This document shows positions 16,789 through 25,235 of a DNA stretch of 64,000 bases, piece by piece. The position numbers were made by a program, and so were the translations under genes. Each line of letters starts with the position of its first letter. Position 1 is the first letter of the stretch. Source of the DNA: Lactobacillus sp. CBA3605. GTDB lineage: Bacteria > Bacillota > Bacilli > Lactobacillales > Lactobacillaceae. The notes under the pieces were generated by a model, which worked only from the letters and a program-made list of their open reading frames with translations, was not told the origin of the DNA and ran no database searches. The stretch is from positions 1-64,000 of the forward strand of contig NZ_CP027190.1 of NCBI RefSeq assembly GCF_002970915.1, written 5' to 3'.

Positions 16789-17703
16789 ATGGCAAGATGG
16801 TTGAAATGGTCAGTTTTTTACGAGTTAACAGAAATTTATACGGCACCGCTAAATATCATGTGGTTTATCTTAGGTGCAGCGATTGCGCAGTATCACGTCC
16901 ATACGGTTAATTGGATTAACGTGGGTTTGTGTCTGTTAGTGGTCTTCATCTTCGACTTGGCAGTTAATGTCGCTGACAATTATTATGATTATCAGCATGC
17001 GCATGATCGCCAAGACTATGCTCAGAAAACAAATCCCATTGGCCGGTTAAAGTTGCCACCGCGCGGTGTTTTCTGGTTGGCTTGGCTATTATATGCGGTT
17101 GCGGCCGTTCCAGGAATTGTGCTCATCTTGCGAACGGGCTGGCCGGTAGCGATTTTTGGGGTGGTTGGGTATCTGATTGGCATTTTTTACACGGCAGGAC
17201 CGCATCCGATTAATGCGACGCCAGTGTCAGCACTCGTAGTGGCATTAGCAATTGCGTTTTGGATTCAATTAACGTGTGTGTACGTGTCCATCTATGGGCA
17301 ACAGCCATTGACCTGGCGCATCGTTGGGACCACCTTCCTCCTATGCTTACCTTTAACTTTAATCTTCTTTACGGTCCAATTAGCTAATGATACGGCCGAT
17401 CGTAGCGAAGACATTGCGAATCATCGCTATACATTGGCCGTTTACTTGGGTCAACCAGGGGCAGTCCGTGTGATACAAGTAGTAATTGTGATTGGGACGT
17501 TATGGCCCTTAATTAATGCTTGGCTAGGATTAGCGCCAGTAGTGACCGCGTTAACGGTGGTGCTGCTTCCGATTATGTGGCGGGGAATGCAACCGTTCTT
17601 TGCGGTTCAAGATAAGCAAAAAACGTTTATGGCAATTGTAAAGAGTGCGTCGTTATTTTTCGTCGCATATCCGGTCTTATTTGCTTTGGGTACTTGGCTA
17701 TGA
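16789..17703 (+). CDS. menA: 1,4-dihydroxy-2-naphthoate prenyltransferase (UbiA family)
   Basis: 304 residues with about eight to nine hydrophobic membrane spans. Transfers a polyprenyl chain to 1,4-dihydroxy-2-naphthoate, making demethylmenaquinone at the membrane. The UbiA-type acidic motif is seen at residues 60-73 (NVADNYYD then HAHD: D63, D67, D73), and a second acidic block NDTADRSED lies near 200-208. Lactobacilli often keep menA and need external precursor or haem for respiration; no other men genes are in this window. Gene stands alone, first host gene beyond the tRNA, with CAGGGGGA ribosome site. Confidence 0.9.
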   Translation: MARWLKWSVFYELTEIYTAPLNIMWFILGAAIAQYHVHTVNWINVGLCLLVVFIFDLAVNVADNYYDYQHAHDRQDYAQKTNPIGRLKLPPRGVFWLAWLLYAVAAVPGIVLILRTGWPVAIFGVVGYLIGIFYTAGPHPINATPVSALVVALAIAFWIQLTCVYVSIYGQQPLTWRIVGTTFLLCLPLTLIFFTVQLANDTADRSEDIANHRYTLAVYLGQPGAVRVIQVVIVIGTLWPLINAWLGLAPVVTALTVVLLPIMWRGMQPFFAVQDKQKTFMAIVKSASLFFVAYPVLFALGTWL

Positions 17704-17765
17704 GAACTTAAATCTTAAGAAAAGCTAAAGGTGGCTAAAAAACAACGATTAACTAGTCGTTTTGC

Positions 17766-17794
17766 TTGAAATAATCCTGTAACATAACGATAAT
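17766..17794 (+). promoter_or_regulatory. Promoter of small membrane protein gene
   Basis: TTGAAA, 17 bases, GATAAT, 29 bases before the ATG at 17824. A direct repeat TGTAAC flanks the -10 element (about 17779 and 17801). Confidence 0.5.
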
Positions 17795-17823
17795 ATAAAT
17801 GTAACAGGAGAGGAGAGACGCTT

Positions 17824-17949
17824 ATGATTTCAGTTTTAGCAATCGTTGGCATTTTAGCCATTGCCGGAGGAATTCAATATTATTCGAACTTTGTTTCTAA
17901 GGAAAATGCAGCTAGTAAACACTTCACTGCTTCCCGTGATAACCGTTAG
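17824..17949 (+). CDS. 41-residue single-span membrane protein, function unknown
   Basis: Begins with an uncharged hydrophobic helix (ISVLAIVGILAIAGGI, residues 2-17) followed by a polar tail rich in Asn, Ser and basic residues. GGAGAGGAGAG lies just upstream, a promoter matches further up, and a bidirectional terminator lies downstream, so this is a complete stand-alone gene. No family recognised; one-span miniproteins of this type often act as stress or membrane-complex accessories, but nothing here proves that. Confidence 0.65.
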   Translation: MISVLAIVGILAIAGGIQYYSNFVSKENAASKHFTASRDNR

Positions 17950-18001
17950 TTATCGGTTAGCTCCTAGTTGTTTACGACAACTTTATACGTTAATTATCAA
18001 T

Positions 18002-18037
18002 AAAAAAAGAACTGACCAAAAGGCCGGTTCTTTTTTT
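18002..18037. terminator. Bidirectional terminator between convergent small genes
   Basis: GAACTGACC pairs with GGCCGGTTC (one mismatch, one G-U) around AAAA, flanked by seven A on the left and seven T on the right, so it serves both the plus-strand 41-residue gene and the minus-strand 51-residue gene. Confidence 0.8.
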
Positions 18038-18038
18038 A

Positions 18039-18194
18039 TTACTTGATTTTTGGTGTGGCTTCAATGGTTTCAGTCTTACCAGCGGCCCAACGTTGGATCG
18101 CGGCAGTTTGCTTTTCGCGACGAAGACGCTTTTGCTTATCAGCAACTGGACGACGTGTGGCCCATGTATTGTAAGGTTTTGCTACAACAGTCAT
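18039..18194 (-). CDS. 51-residue basic protein of unknown function
   Basis: Complete small reading frame with a near-ideal AAAGGAGGT seven bases before its ATG. The product begins MTVVAKPYNTWATRR, has a central Lys/Arg-rich helix (about 20-30: KQKRLRREK) and two Trp residues; net strongly basic, no membrane segment. Basic and helical character would suit nucleic-acid or ribosome binding, but no family is recognised. Divergent from the TetR gene; shares a bidirectional terminator with the 41-residue gene. Confidence 0.75.
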   Translation of the reverse strand: MTVVAKPYNTWATRRPVADKQKRLRREKQTAAIQRWAAGKTETIEATPKIK

Positions 18195-18243
18195 GAGAGA
18201 ATTACCTCCTTTTAATTAGTCCAATAACAATTATTGTAAGACT

Positions 18244-18249
18244 AGTATA
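18244..18249 (-). promoter_or_regulatory. -10 element for the 51-residue gene
   Basis: TATACT on the minus strand, about 50 bases before the ATG, with a poor -35 (TTAATT) 17 bases further up. Confidence 0.35.
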
Positions 18250-18402
18250 ACGTAAAATGCAACTAAAATTAATGAAAAACTGTTTTTTTTTGAAAAAAGC
18301 CCTTAATTATGGACGATTTCTACTAATTTGTTCTGATAATAACGATTATTAGACGCTCTGGCCGATTGATGGTATATTTGTCTTAGAAAGTAGGGAAGTT
18401 AA

Positions 18403-19029
18403 ATGAACCATGAAATTGATCCCCGGGTTGATAAAACGCGGCGGCATTTACGGCAAGCATTAATTACATTATTACAAACTAAAAATGTTGAAGATATCTC
18501 GGTCCAGGAGTTAACTGCGACAGCATCAGTGACTCGGGGCACCTTTTATCTTCATTATAAAGATAAGCCAGCGTTTGTTAGCCAGGCGCTCGATGATTTA
18601 GTGACCGATCTGTTTGCAACGGGCATCGTCACGGTTTCAATTGGGGAAGTCATTACTAATCCAGCTGATCCGTTACGCCGTGTTCAAGTCTTATCCTTGG
18701 CTAAGGCGTTGGGCTATATTAATGATCATGCTGAGGCCTTTAAAACTCTGTTGATTGATCAGAGCCAACTAGCGGTAGAGCACCGCATCAAACAACAACT
18801 TACGACCTGGATGCAACAGTTTTATCATGATTTTGAAGATCAATTCGCTGATTTAGAAGTACCGATTAGTGTCCAAACGGCTTACTATGTTTCGGCGACT
18901 GTCGGGTTGATTACCGATTGGCTTGAAAATGATTTGATTTATACGCCTCGTTACCTTACCAAATGCATTAAAAAGCTCCATCGATTGATGACGGTTGGTA
19001 ACATTACTTTCACAGATTTCTTTGTATGA
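18403..19029 (+). CDS. TetR/AcrR family transcriptional regulator
   Basis: 208 residues. N-terminal TetR helix-turn-helix at about residues 10-55 (TRRHLRQAL ... VTRGTFYLHY with the typical FYLHYKDK end of helix 3). The C-terminal ligand domain resembles the TetR_C_8 group common in lactobacilli (DhaS-like). No target gene is adjacent on the same strand; the divergent 51-residue gene or its own promoter are possible targets. Ribosome site AAAGTAGGGAAG. Ligand unknown. Confidence 0.88.
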   Translation: MNHEIDPRVDKTRRHLRQALITLLQTKNVEDISVQELTATASVTRGTFYLHYKDKPAFVSQALDDLVTDLFATGIVTVSIGEVITNPADPLRRVQVLSLAKALGYINDHAEAFKTLLIDQSQLAVEHRIKQQLTTWMQQFYHDFEDQFADLEVPISVQTAYYVSATVGLITDWLENDLIYTPRYLTKCIKKLHRLMTVGNITFTDFFV

Positions 19030-19041
19030 TGAAATTATTGC

Positions 19042-19070
19042 TTGACTAGTGGCGTCTATTTTGATAGTAT
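19042..19070 (+). promoter_or_regulatory. Promoter of rplU-prp-rpmA
   Basis: TTGACT, 17 bases, TAGTAT, 119 bases before the rplU start, leaving a leader of about 110 bases. Confidence 0.75.
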
Positions 19071-19077
19071 TTTCTTG

Positions 19078-19188
19078 TTGTATTTGTGAACTTCTACAGC
19101 TACAACCGCACGAATTAAGTTTTAAGTTCGGCAACGACGCTTAATTTGGCGAGTCTAAGTGATTCATAATTTAAGGAGGTGCACAAAC
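19078..19188 (+). ncRNA. L21 leader (ribosomal protein autoregulatory 5' UTR)
   Basis: The segment holding CTACAGCTACAACCGCACGAA and TTCGGCAACGACGC (about 19093-19141) matches my memory of the conserved core of Firmicutes L21 leaders: an ACCGCACGAA...TTCGGCAACG pairing. It lies between a good promoter and rplU. Expected to bind L21 and repress the operon. Confidence 0.65.
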
Positions 19189-19497
19189 GTGTACGCAATT
19201 ATTGTAACTGGTGGTAAACAATATAAGGTTGAAGCAGGTCAAGCTGTTTATGTTGAAAAGCTTGATGCAGCCGCAGGCGATAAGGTTGTTTTTGATCAAG
19301 TCGTTTTTGTTGGTGGCGAATCAACTAAGATTGGTAATCCGACTGTTGATGGTGCTACGGTCGAAGGAACTGTTGAAAAGCAGGGCCGCGAACGTAAAGT
19401 GGTAACTTTCAAGTATAAGGCCAAAAAAGGGACTCATACGAAGAAGGGTCATCGCCAACCATATACTAAGGTAACGATCGACACAATTAATGCATAA
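19189..19497 (+). CDS. rplU: 50S ribosomal protein L21
   Basis: 102 residues, family length. Starts with [13 protein letters not shown] and contains the [12 protein letters not shown]...GHRQPYT signature near residues 66-93. The GTG at 19189 is chosen over an upstream in-frame ATG because AAGGAGGTG lies eight bases before it and L21 proteins begin at this point. Binds 23S rRNA next to L20. First gene of the L21-Prp-L27 operon. Confidence 0.97.
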   Translation: MYAIIVTGGKQYKVEAGQAVYVEKLDAAAGDKVVFDQVVFVGGESTKIGNPTVDGATVEGTVEKQGRERKVVTFKYKAKKGTHTKKGHRQPYTKVTIDTINA

Positions 19498-19518
19498 TTA
19501 AGAAAGTAGGCATTCCTT

Positions 19519-19854
19519 ATGATTCAAGCAATGATTTTCCGGGATCAAGACAGTGCAGTAACTGGCTTCCGGTTAACGGGTCATGCTGATTCAGGTGCTT
19601 ATGGACAAGACATCGTTTGTGCGGCGGTTTCGGTGTTAGCGATTAGTACAATCAATGGGATTGAACAAGTTGCACATTTGAAACCCGAAGTCCAGAGCGA
19701 TGAAACCAATGGTGGTTTGTTAATTGCTGATTTTACTAAGTTAGATTTAGCTAACCAACAATTGCAGACGCTCCTTGAAAGTTTCACACTCGGATTAAAC
19801 GATGTTGCCACGAACTATGGTGATTATATCCAGGTTCGTGAACAAACACGATAA
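19519..19854 (+). CDS. prp: Ribosomal-processing cysteine protease Prp
   Basis: 111 residues. Cleaves the N-terminal extension of L27, an essential step in Firmicutes. Catalytic His22 and Cys34 sit in GHADSGAYGQDIVC, at exactly the positions known for the Staphylococcus enzyme. Located between rplU and rpmA as in all Firmicutes that carry it, and its substrate is encoded 24 bases downstream. Confidence 0.95.
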   Translation: MIQAMIFRDQDSAVTGFRLTGHADSGAYGQDIVCAAVSVLAISTINGIEQVAHLKPEVQSDETNGGLLIADFTKLDLANQQLQTLLESFTLGLNDVATNYGDYIQVREQTR

Positions 19855-19878
19855 CCACATTCGGAGGTGGACTTTACT

Positions 19879-20157
19879 ATGTTAATGAACTTGCAATTCT
19901 TCTCTCACCATAAAGGTGGCGGTTCGACTGCCAACGGTCGTGATTCAGCTGGTCGGCGTTTAGGCGCTAAACGGGCTGATGGCCAAACTGTTAAGGGTGG
20001 TAACATCCTTTACCGTCAACGCGGAACCCATATTTATCCTGGTGTTAACGTTGGCCGTGGTGGCGACGATACATTATTTGCAAAGGTTGACGGAGTCGTT
20101 CGTTTTGAACGCAAAGGTCGCGACAAGCGCCAAGTTTCTGTTTACCCAGCAAAATAA
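19879..20157 (+). CDS. rpmA: 50S ribosomal protein L27 (with cleavable N-terminal extension)
   Basis: 92 residues. The ATG at 19879 has CGGAGGTGG ten bases upstream; a GTG at 19867 is in frame but lies inside that ribosome site. N-terminus [15 protein letters not shown] carries the Prp cleavage pattern (after FF), so the mature protein starts SHHKGG. The mature N-terminus reaches the peptidyl transferase centre. Followed by the operon terminator. Confidence 0.96.
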   Translation: MLMNLQFFSHHKGGGSTANGRDSAGRRLGAKRADGQTVKGGNILYRQRGTHIYPGVNVGRGGDDTLFAKVDGVVRFERKGRDKRQVSVYPAK

Positions 20158-20165
20158 TCTTTTGA

Positions 20166-20193
20166 AAGAGCCTCTGCGTGAGGCTCTTTTTTT
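20166..20193 (+). terminator. Terminator of rplU-prp-rpmA
   Basis: AAGAGCCTC and GAGGCTCTT, nine pairs, loop TGCGT, followed by seven T in total run. Confidence 0.93.
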
Positions 20194-20228
20194 AACGCAT
20201 TAGTGATGAATCATGACTGAGCGACGTT

Positions 20229-20252
20229 TACCAGACAGAAGTTTGGTATAAT
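20229..20252 (+). promoter_or_regulatory. Extended -10 promoter with overlapping dyad, M24 peptidase gene
   Basis: TGGTATAAT extended -10 (TATAAT at 20247-20252) lacks a good -35. A dyad TACCAGAC-AGAA-GTTTGGTA (one mismatch) covers 20229-20248, overlapping the spacer, so a regulator could bind here. Confidence 0.55.
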
Positions 20253-20281
20253 GGAGCAGAGGTTATGATGGGAGTGACTAA

Positions 20282-21346
20282 ATGCCAAGTCGAATTGAAA
20301 GGTTACAACAGCAATTTGATCAGTTAAAAATTGATGCATTTTTAGTATCAAGTAATGGTAATTTACAATATCTAACCGGAATGGATGATCTAGCGGGGGC
20401 AGGCTACTTATTAGTTTTAGCTCACGATACTTATCTGATTACGGATGCGCGTTATCAAACGGCTTTTGCTAAGGAGTATGAGCATGACCATCTGGTAATT
20501 ACGCGGGATTACTTAGCGGCGGTCTGTGAGTTGATTGCACAGACTAATACCGGCGTCATGGGCTTTGAGGAGACGTTGCCTTATGCTGATTATAGTTACT
20601 TAGATGAGTATCTAGTCAGCGATTTGGTGGCGCTATCAAATGTGGTTGAAGCTTTGCGTGTGGTCAAGAGCGCAGCTGAAATTGCGAAGTTACGCGCTGC
20701 TGCGCAATTGGCAGACTCTGGGTTTGGCTATGTGACGAGCATTGTTCGACCTGGCATGCGTGAATGCGATGTCAGTAACTTATTGGATGCGTTTATGCGT
20801 TCACGTGGTGCCAGTGGGCCGTCATTTACGACGATTGTTTTAGGTGGTGCCCGAGCGGCGTTACCACATGGGGTAGCTTCAAATGCGCATCTCACGGCTG
20901 GACACTTGGTTACCCTTGACTTTGGCTACTTTTTAGATGGCTATACGTCAGACATGACGCGGACCTTCGCTTTGGGGACACCAGACGCCAAGCTTAAAAC
21001 AGCCTATGAGGCTGTTCAAGCGGCGCAACAGGCCGTTGTGACCCAAGTGCGTCCCGGGGCCGTCAGCGCTGATTTAGACGCAGTTGGCCGGGAGATGTTA
21101 ACGACCGCTGGGTATGGACCAGCCTTTAATCATGGCATGGGACACGGGATTGGCTTAGAGATTCATGAAGCTCCCCTGATTTCCACCAACAGCTCGGCGA
21201 CGTTGGTCAGTGATAGTGTCGTGACCGTTGAACCGGGCGTGTATTTCCCTGGTCTTGGCGGGATTCGCATTGAAGATGATGTGTTAGTTACTGCGACTGG
21301 GCATGAACGTTTGACGCAAGCAACCCATGATTTAGTGATTTTATAG
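20282..21346 (+). CDS. pepP: Xaa-Pro aminopeptidase/dipeptidase (M24B metallopeptidase)
   Basis: 354 residues, the YqhT-type length. Removes N-terminal residues preceding proline, in the cytoplasm. An N-terminal creatinase-like domain (1-125) precedes the pita-bread catalytic domain with metal ligands in LDFGYFLDGYTSDMTR (two Asp), GHGMGHGIG (His), EIHE and VEPG, and IRIEDDV (Glu). Sits directly upstream of efp as yqhT does in Bacillus; since EF-P eases polyproline translation, the pairing is often noted but no functional link is shown here. PepP versus PepQ specificity cannot be told from sequence. Confidence 0.85.
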   Translation: MPSRIERLQQQFDQLKIDAFLVSSNGNLQYLTGMDDLAGAGYLLVLAHDTYLITDARYQTAFAKEYEHDHLVITRDYLAAVCELIAQTNTGVMGFEETLPYADYSYLDEYLVSDLVALSNVVEALRVVKSAAEIAKLRAAAQLADSGFGYVTSIVRPGMRECDVSNLLDAFMRSRGASGPSFTTIVLGGARAALPHGVASNAHLTAGHLVTLDFGYFLDGYTSDMTRTFALGTPDAKLKTAYEAVQAAQQAVVTQVRPGAVSADLDAVGREMLTTAGYGPAFNHGMGHGIGLEIHEAPLISTNSSATLVSDSVVTVEPGVYFPGLGGIRIEDDVLVTATGHERLTQATHDLVIL

Positions 21347-21355
21347 CCAAGACAG

Positions 21356-21384
21356 TTGCCACGGCGGCTTGGTCTTGTTATAGT
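21356..21384 (+). promoter_or_regulatory. Promoter of efp
   Basis: TTGCCA, 17 bases, TATAGT, 31 bases before the efp ATG. Confidence 0.7.
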
Positions 21385-21414
21385 AATAAAGATATCTTCA
21401 TAGGAGGACTTTAA

Positions 21415-21972
21415 ATGATTTCTACAGCAGATTTTAAAAATGGATTAACAATTGAAGTTGACAATGCAATTTGGCGTATCGTGGAATTCCAGCACGTTAA
21501 GCCAGGTAAGGGCGGCGCTTTCGTTCGTTCAAAGCTTAAGAATTTACGGACTGGTGCAGTTCAAGACAAGACTTTCCGGGCCGGTGCTAAGATGGAACAA
21601 GCCCCAATCGAAAAGAGTACGATGCAGTATTTGTACGCTGATGGGGACAGTTATGTCTTCATGAACACGGATACTTACGAACAAATTGAAATTCCTGGAG
21701 ACAATATTCAAACTGAATTGAAGTTCTTGAAGGAAAACATGGAAGTTCAAGTAACGTTGTTCAACAGCGAAGTGTTAGGTATTGAATTACCTAACACAGT
21801 GACGCTAGAAGTTGCTGAAACAGAACCTGGGATTAAGGGTGACACCGCTTCTGGTGGTTCTAAACCAGCAACGCTTGAAACTGGTGCGATTATTCAAGTG
21901 CCATTCTTTGTTAAGGCTGGCGACAAGTTGATCGTTAATACTGTTGATAGCACGTACGTTTCTCGGGCTTAA
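21415..21972 (+). CDS. efp: Elongation factor P
   Basis: 185 residues, family length. Three OB-like domains; rescues ribosomes stalled at proline runs. The loop KPGKGGAF carries K32, the residue modified in other bacteria; in Bacillus-type EF-P it receives 5-aminopentanol. No EpmA/EpmB or EarP genes are near. Strong AGGAGG site. Followed by the Asp23 and nusB genes, the usual lactobacillus order. Confidence 0.97.
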   Translation: MISTADFKNGLTIEVDNAIWRIVEFQHVKPGKGGAFVRSKLKNLRTGAVQDKTFRAGAKMEQAPIEKSTMQYLYADGDSYVFMNTDTYEQIEIPGDNIQTELKFLKENMEVQVTLFNSEVLGIELPNTVTLEVAETEPGIKGDTASGGSKPATLETGAIIQVPFFVKAGDKLIVNTVDSTYVSRA

Positions 21973-22013
21973 TTTACAAGTGCCGACAAACATGGAATTG
22001 GAGGAATGTCAAA

Positions 22014-22472
22014 ATGGCTGATAGCAGCAATATTATGCTACAAAGCAAAGAACCCAGCTTAGGACAAATTCAAATTGCACCCGAAGTGCTTGAAATAATC
22101 GTTGGTATCGCGGTAAGCCAGATTGATGGTGTTAACCGGATGCGCGGTTCGATTTCTTCCAGTGTAAATGAGTTGTTCGGTCGTAAAAAGAGTCTGGGTA
22201 AAGGGGTTAAGTTAACGATTGTTGATGATCAAATCAGCGTCGATATCTACGCCTATTTGAATTACGGCGTTTCGGTACCCAAGGTTGCTTTAGCGATTCA
22301 AGATAAGGTTAAGCAACAAATCTTGTTTATGACTGATTTGGCGTTGAGTGAAGTTAACGTCCACATTACCGGGATTGTCACTGAAAAGACGGAGAGCGCA
22401 ATTGATCCGAATAATCTTTTTGGTGAAACCAATCCAGAAACTGATAACGATGAAGATGGTGAAGAATCTTGA
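22014..22472 (+). CDS. Asp23/Gls24 family protein (YqhY-like)
   Basis: 152 residues. The core (about 18-115) has the Asp23 pattern IAPEVLEIIVGIA near its start and repeated alternating strands; the C-terminal 25 residues are acidic (ending NDEDGEES). In Bacillus the orthologue YqhY affects acetyl-CoA carboxylase activity and cell physiology. The window holds a second paralogue at 46912. Its last four bases overlap the start of nusB. Confidence 0.9.
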   Translation: MADSSNIMLQSKEPSLGQIQIAPEVLEIIVGIAVSQIDGVNRMRGSISSSVNELFGRKKSLGKGVKLTIVDDQISVDIYAYLNYGVSVPKVALAIQDKVKQQILFMTDLALSEVNVHITGIVTEKTESAIDPNNLFGETNPETDNDEDGEES

Positions 22473-22888
22473 GTTTAACGCGTCACGAAATCCGAGAAAA
22501 AGCCTTTCAAGCTTTATTTGCCTTGAACGCTAATCCGGATGCTGATGAAAATCAGTTGTATCAACAATTGTTAAATCCTGAGGGCACAGTGGAACTAGAA
22601 ATTCCTAGTTATCTAAGCACGTTGGTAACGGGCGTTCGCGACCATCAAACTGAACTAGACACTTTAATTCAACCGTATTTAAGTCAAGCTTGGTCGTTAG
22701 ATCGACTTGCAAAGACCGATTTAATTATCTTACGGATTGCATTCTTTGAGTTGAAGTTTGCTGATGGTGTTCCAGCTAAAGTTGCTGTTAATGAGGCCAT
22801 TGAATTAACTAAAACTTTCAGTGATGATCAATCACGTAAGTTTGTGAGTGGGGTCTTAGGCAAAGCCGTTAATGACGAAGCAATTTAA
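22469..22888 (+). CDS. nusB: Transcription antitermination factor NusB
   Basis: 139 residues, all-helical. Binds BoxA RNA with S10 to form rRNA antitermination complexes. Starts with the typical SLTRHEIREKAFQALFAL and contains WSLDRLAKTDLIILRIA near 75-90. TTG start overlapping the upstream stop (TTGA), so it is translationally coupled to the Asp23 gene. Followed by a strong terminator. Confidence 0.96.
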   Translation: MSLTRHEIREKAFQALFALNANPDADENQLYQQLLNPEGTVELEIPSYLSTLVTGVRDHQTELDTLIQPYLSQAWSLDRLAKTDLIILRIAFFELKFADGVPAKVAVNEAIELTKTFSDDQSRKFVSGVLGKAVNDEAI

Positions 22889-22920
22889 GCTAAATCCGAA
22901 CAATATGATGTTCAACTTGA

Positions 22921-22950
22921 AAGTCTGGCAAATTGCCAGACTTTTTTTAT
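22921..22950 (+). terminator. Terminator after nusB
   Basis: AAGTCTGGC pairs with GCCAGACTT around AAATT, followed by TTTTTT. Confidence 0.92.
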
Positions 22951-23029
22951 AAGTATCGTTAAACCAGCTATTTATCTCTGGTCTTAATATGCTAAAATAA
23001 AAAAAGACAACCAAAGGAGCGTGGCGAGT

Positions 23030-23890
23030 GTGACAACAATTATTGATGGTAAACAAGTGGCAAAACAAGTTAATCAAGCAACTCAGGCTGAAGTTAGCAA
23101 GTTAGTTGAACGTGGGGTACAACCAGGAATTGCAGTGATTATTGTTGGCGAGGACCCGGCGAGTCAGATTTATGTACGGAATAAGAATCGTAAAGCAACT
23201 AAGTTGGGGATGCATTCGATTGTTCGTCAATTACCAGCAACGACGACCCAAGCTGAATTACTATCAATTATTGCGGATTACAATGCTGATGATAAAATTC
23301 ACGGTATTTTGGTCCAATCACCGCTACCAAAGCAAATTAACGAGCCACTAGTGACGTTAGCAATTGATCCGAATAAAGACGTGGATGGCTTTCATCCAAC
23401 CAATGTCGGTAAGTTAATCACAAACTATGCCGGTCACTATCCAATTGCCAATACCCCCCGGGGGATCATGACGATGTTGGCAGCGTATGATGTTGATCCG
23501 GCTGGTAAGCATGCTGTGGTCATTGGGCGCAGTACGATTGTTGGGAAACCTATGGCCGCTTTGTTGACGAATGCCAATGCGACGGTGACGTTGGCCCATA
23601 GTAAGACAGTCGATTTGAAAGCCGTTGCGCGAACTGCTGATATTTTGGTTGTGGCAACTGGCATCGCGCACCTGATTACAGGTGCCGATATTAAGCCGGG
23701 CGCAACGGTGATTGATGTTGGGATGGATCGTGATGCCAACGGTAAGTTAGTTGGCGACGTTGATTTTGAGTCAGCGCAAGGGGTTGCTGGCCTAATTACC
23801 CCGGTACCTGGTGGGGTGGGTCCAATGACCATTGCCACGTTGATGCAAACGACGGTTGAATTAGCAAAATGGAGTGATTTAGGTGAGTGA
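23030..23890 (+). CDS. folD: Methylenetetrahydrofolate dehydrogenase / cyclohydrolase
   Basis: 286 residues. Interconverts 5,10-methylene- and 10-formyl-THF, feeding purine synthesis and Met-tRNA formylation (fmt is at 38487). Signature blocks: GEDPASQIYVRNK (catalytic Lys region about 45-57), VQSPLPKQ near 98-105, and PVPGGVGPMT near 263-272. The GTG at 23030 is preferred over the GTG at 23021, because AAAGGAG ends ten bases before it but only one base before the other. Overlaps xseA by eight bases. Confidence 0.96.
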   Translation: MTTIIDGKQVAKQVNQATQAEVSKLVERGVQPGIAVIIVGEDPASQIYVRNKNRKATKLGMHSIVRQLPATTTQAELLSIIADYNADDKIHGILVQSPLPKQINEPLVTLAIDPNKDVDGFHPTNVGKLITNYAGHYPIANTPRGIMTMLAAYDVDPAGKHAVVIGRSTIVGKPMAALLTNANATVTLAHSKTVDLKAVARTADILVVATGIAHLITGADIKPGATVIDVGMDRDANGKLVGDVDFESAQGVAGLITPVPGGVGPMTIATLMQTTVELAKWSDLGE

Positions 23891-25235
23891 TAGTCAAGAA
23901 TATTTGACAGTTTCGGCGTTAACCCAATATTTAAAGCGTAAATTCGAAGTTGATCCTTATCTGGGTAAAGTTTATCTAACCGGCGAAATCTCAAACTATC
24001 GACCGCGGCCGAACACACATCAATATTTTAGTTTGAAGGATGACCATGCTAAAATTTCGGCAATTATGTTCAAATCAGCTTTTGCCAAAGTAAAATTTCA
24101 ACCAGAAGTTGGGATGAAAGTTTTGGTCGTGGGCCGCATTAGTTTATATGAACCCAGTGGCAGTTATCAAATCTATGTCGAGCGGATGGAACCAGATGGG
24201 GTTGGCGCGCTTTATCAAGCGTTTGAACAATTGAAGGCTAAGCTAGCGGCTGAGGGGTTATTCAACGCGCCTAAACAGCCATTGGTCCGGTTTCCAAAAC
24301 GGATTGCAGTCGTCACAAGTCAAAGTGGTGCGGTCATTCGTGATATTATCACGACGGTGCGACGGCGCTTTCCGATTGCCCAACTGGTCTTGTTTCCAGC
24401 TCAGGTCCAAGGAGATGCAGCAGCGCCAGAGATTGCGCGGCAAATCGAACGGGCTAATCAGGCGGGTAATTTTGACACGCTGATTATCGGCCGCGGTGGT
24501 GGCTCGATTGAAGATTTATGGCCATTCAATGAAGAAGTCGTGGCCCGCGCCATCGCAGCCAGTCAATTGCCAGTTATTTCATCAGTTGGTCATGAAACTG
24601 ATACGACCATTGCTGATTTAGTGGCGGATGTGCGGGCGGCAACCCCAACGGCGGCTGCTGAGTTAGCGGTACCCGTGTATAATGATGTGTTGTTACAGTT
24701 GAACCAAGACCGATTACGGGTCTTTAATGCATTTCAAAATTTAGTACAACATAATCGGCAACGCTTAAATAAATTAAAGCAGTCGTATGTCTTTACCCAG
24801 CCTAACCGGTTGTATGAAGGTTATTTGCAAAAACTAGACTTTTTATCTGAACGGTTAAAGCAAGCTGGTCAACAGACCATCAGTCAATCACAACAACGTT
24901 ATCAGCAGATGGCCCAACGGCTGACCCAGCAAACGCCAATTCACCGGGTACGGCAGGCACAAACGCAGTTAACTAATCTACAACAACGGTTAGGGCGAGC
25001 TACCCAACAAGTGATGGTGACTAAACGCCAGCAGTTGGCGCGGACGACCCAGTCGCTAGACTTATTAAGCCCGTTGAAGATTATGGGGCGCGGTTATGCG
25101 TTTGTAACTGAACAAAATCAAATTGTGCGGTCAACTGAGCAATTGAAGCCAGCCCAGACGGTGGCAATTCATTTTGCAGATGGTGAGGCTACGGCTAAGA
25201 TTACTGAAGTTAATGGAGGAAAAAGCAATGGCTGA
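23883..25235 (+). CDS. xseA: Exodeoxyribonuclease VII large subunit
   Basis: 450 residues. Degrades single-stranded DNA with the XseB subunit. N-terminal OB fold (about 8-105), then catalytic domain with VVTSQSGAVIRDI (about 143-155), GRGGGSIEDLWPFN and SSVGHETD; long Gln-rich coiled coil at about 265-390. GTG start overlaps the folD stop. Overlaps xseB by eight bases, giving balanced subunit synthesis. Confidence 0.97.
   Translation: MSDSQEYLTVSALTQYLKRKFEVDPYLGKVYLTGEISNYRPRPNTHQYFSLKDDHAKISAIMFKSAFAKVKFQPEVGMKVLVVGRISLYEPSGSYQIYVERMEPDGVGALYQAFEQLKAKLAAEGLFNAPKQPLVRFPKRIAVVTSQSGAVIRDIITTVRRRFPIAQLVLFPAQVQGDAAAPEIARQIERANQAGNFDTLIIGRGGGSIEDLWPFNEEVVARAIAASQLPVISSVGHETDTTIADLVADVRAATPTAAAELAVPVYNDVLLQLNQDRLRVFNAFQNLVQHNRQRLNKLKQSYVFTQPNRLYEGYLQKLDFLSERLKQAGQQTISQSQQRYQQMAQRLTQQTPIHRVRQAQTQLTNLQQRLGRATQQVMVTKRQQLARTTQSLDLLSPLKIMGRGYAFVTEQNQIVRSTEQLKPAQTVAIHFADGEATAKITEVNGGKSNG

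Noticed and set aside
23437..24018. 193-codon minus-strand frame antisense to folD and xseA
   Set aside because: Shadow of two well-defined genes; no ribosome site or promoter on that strand.
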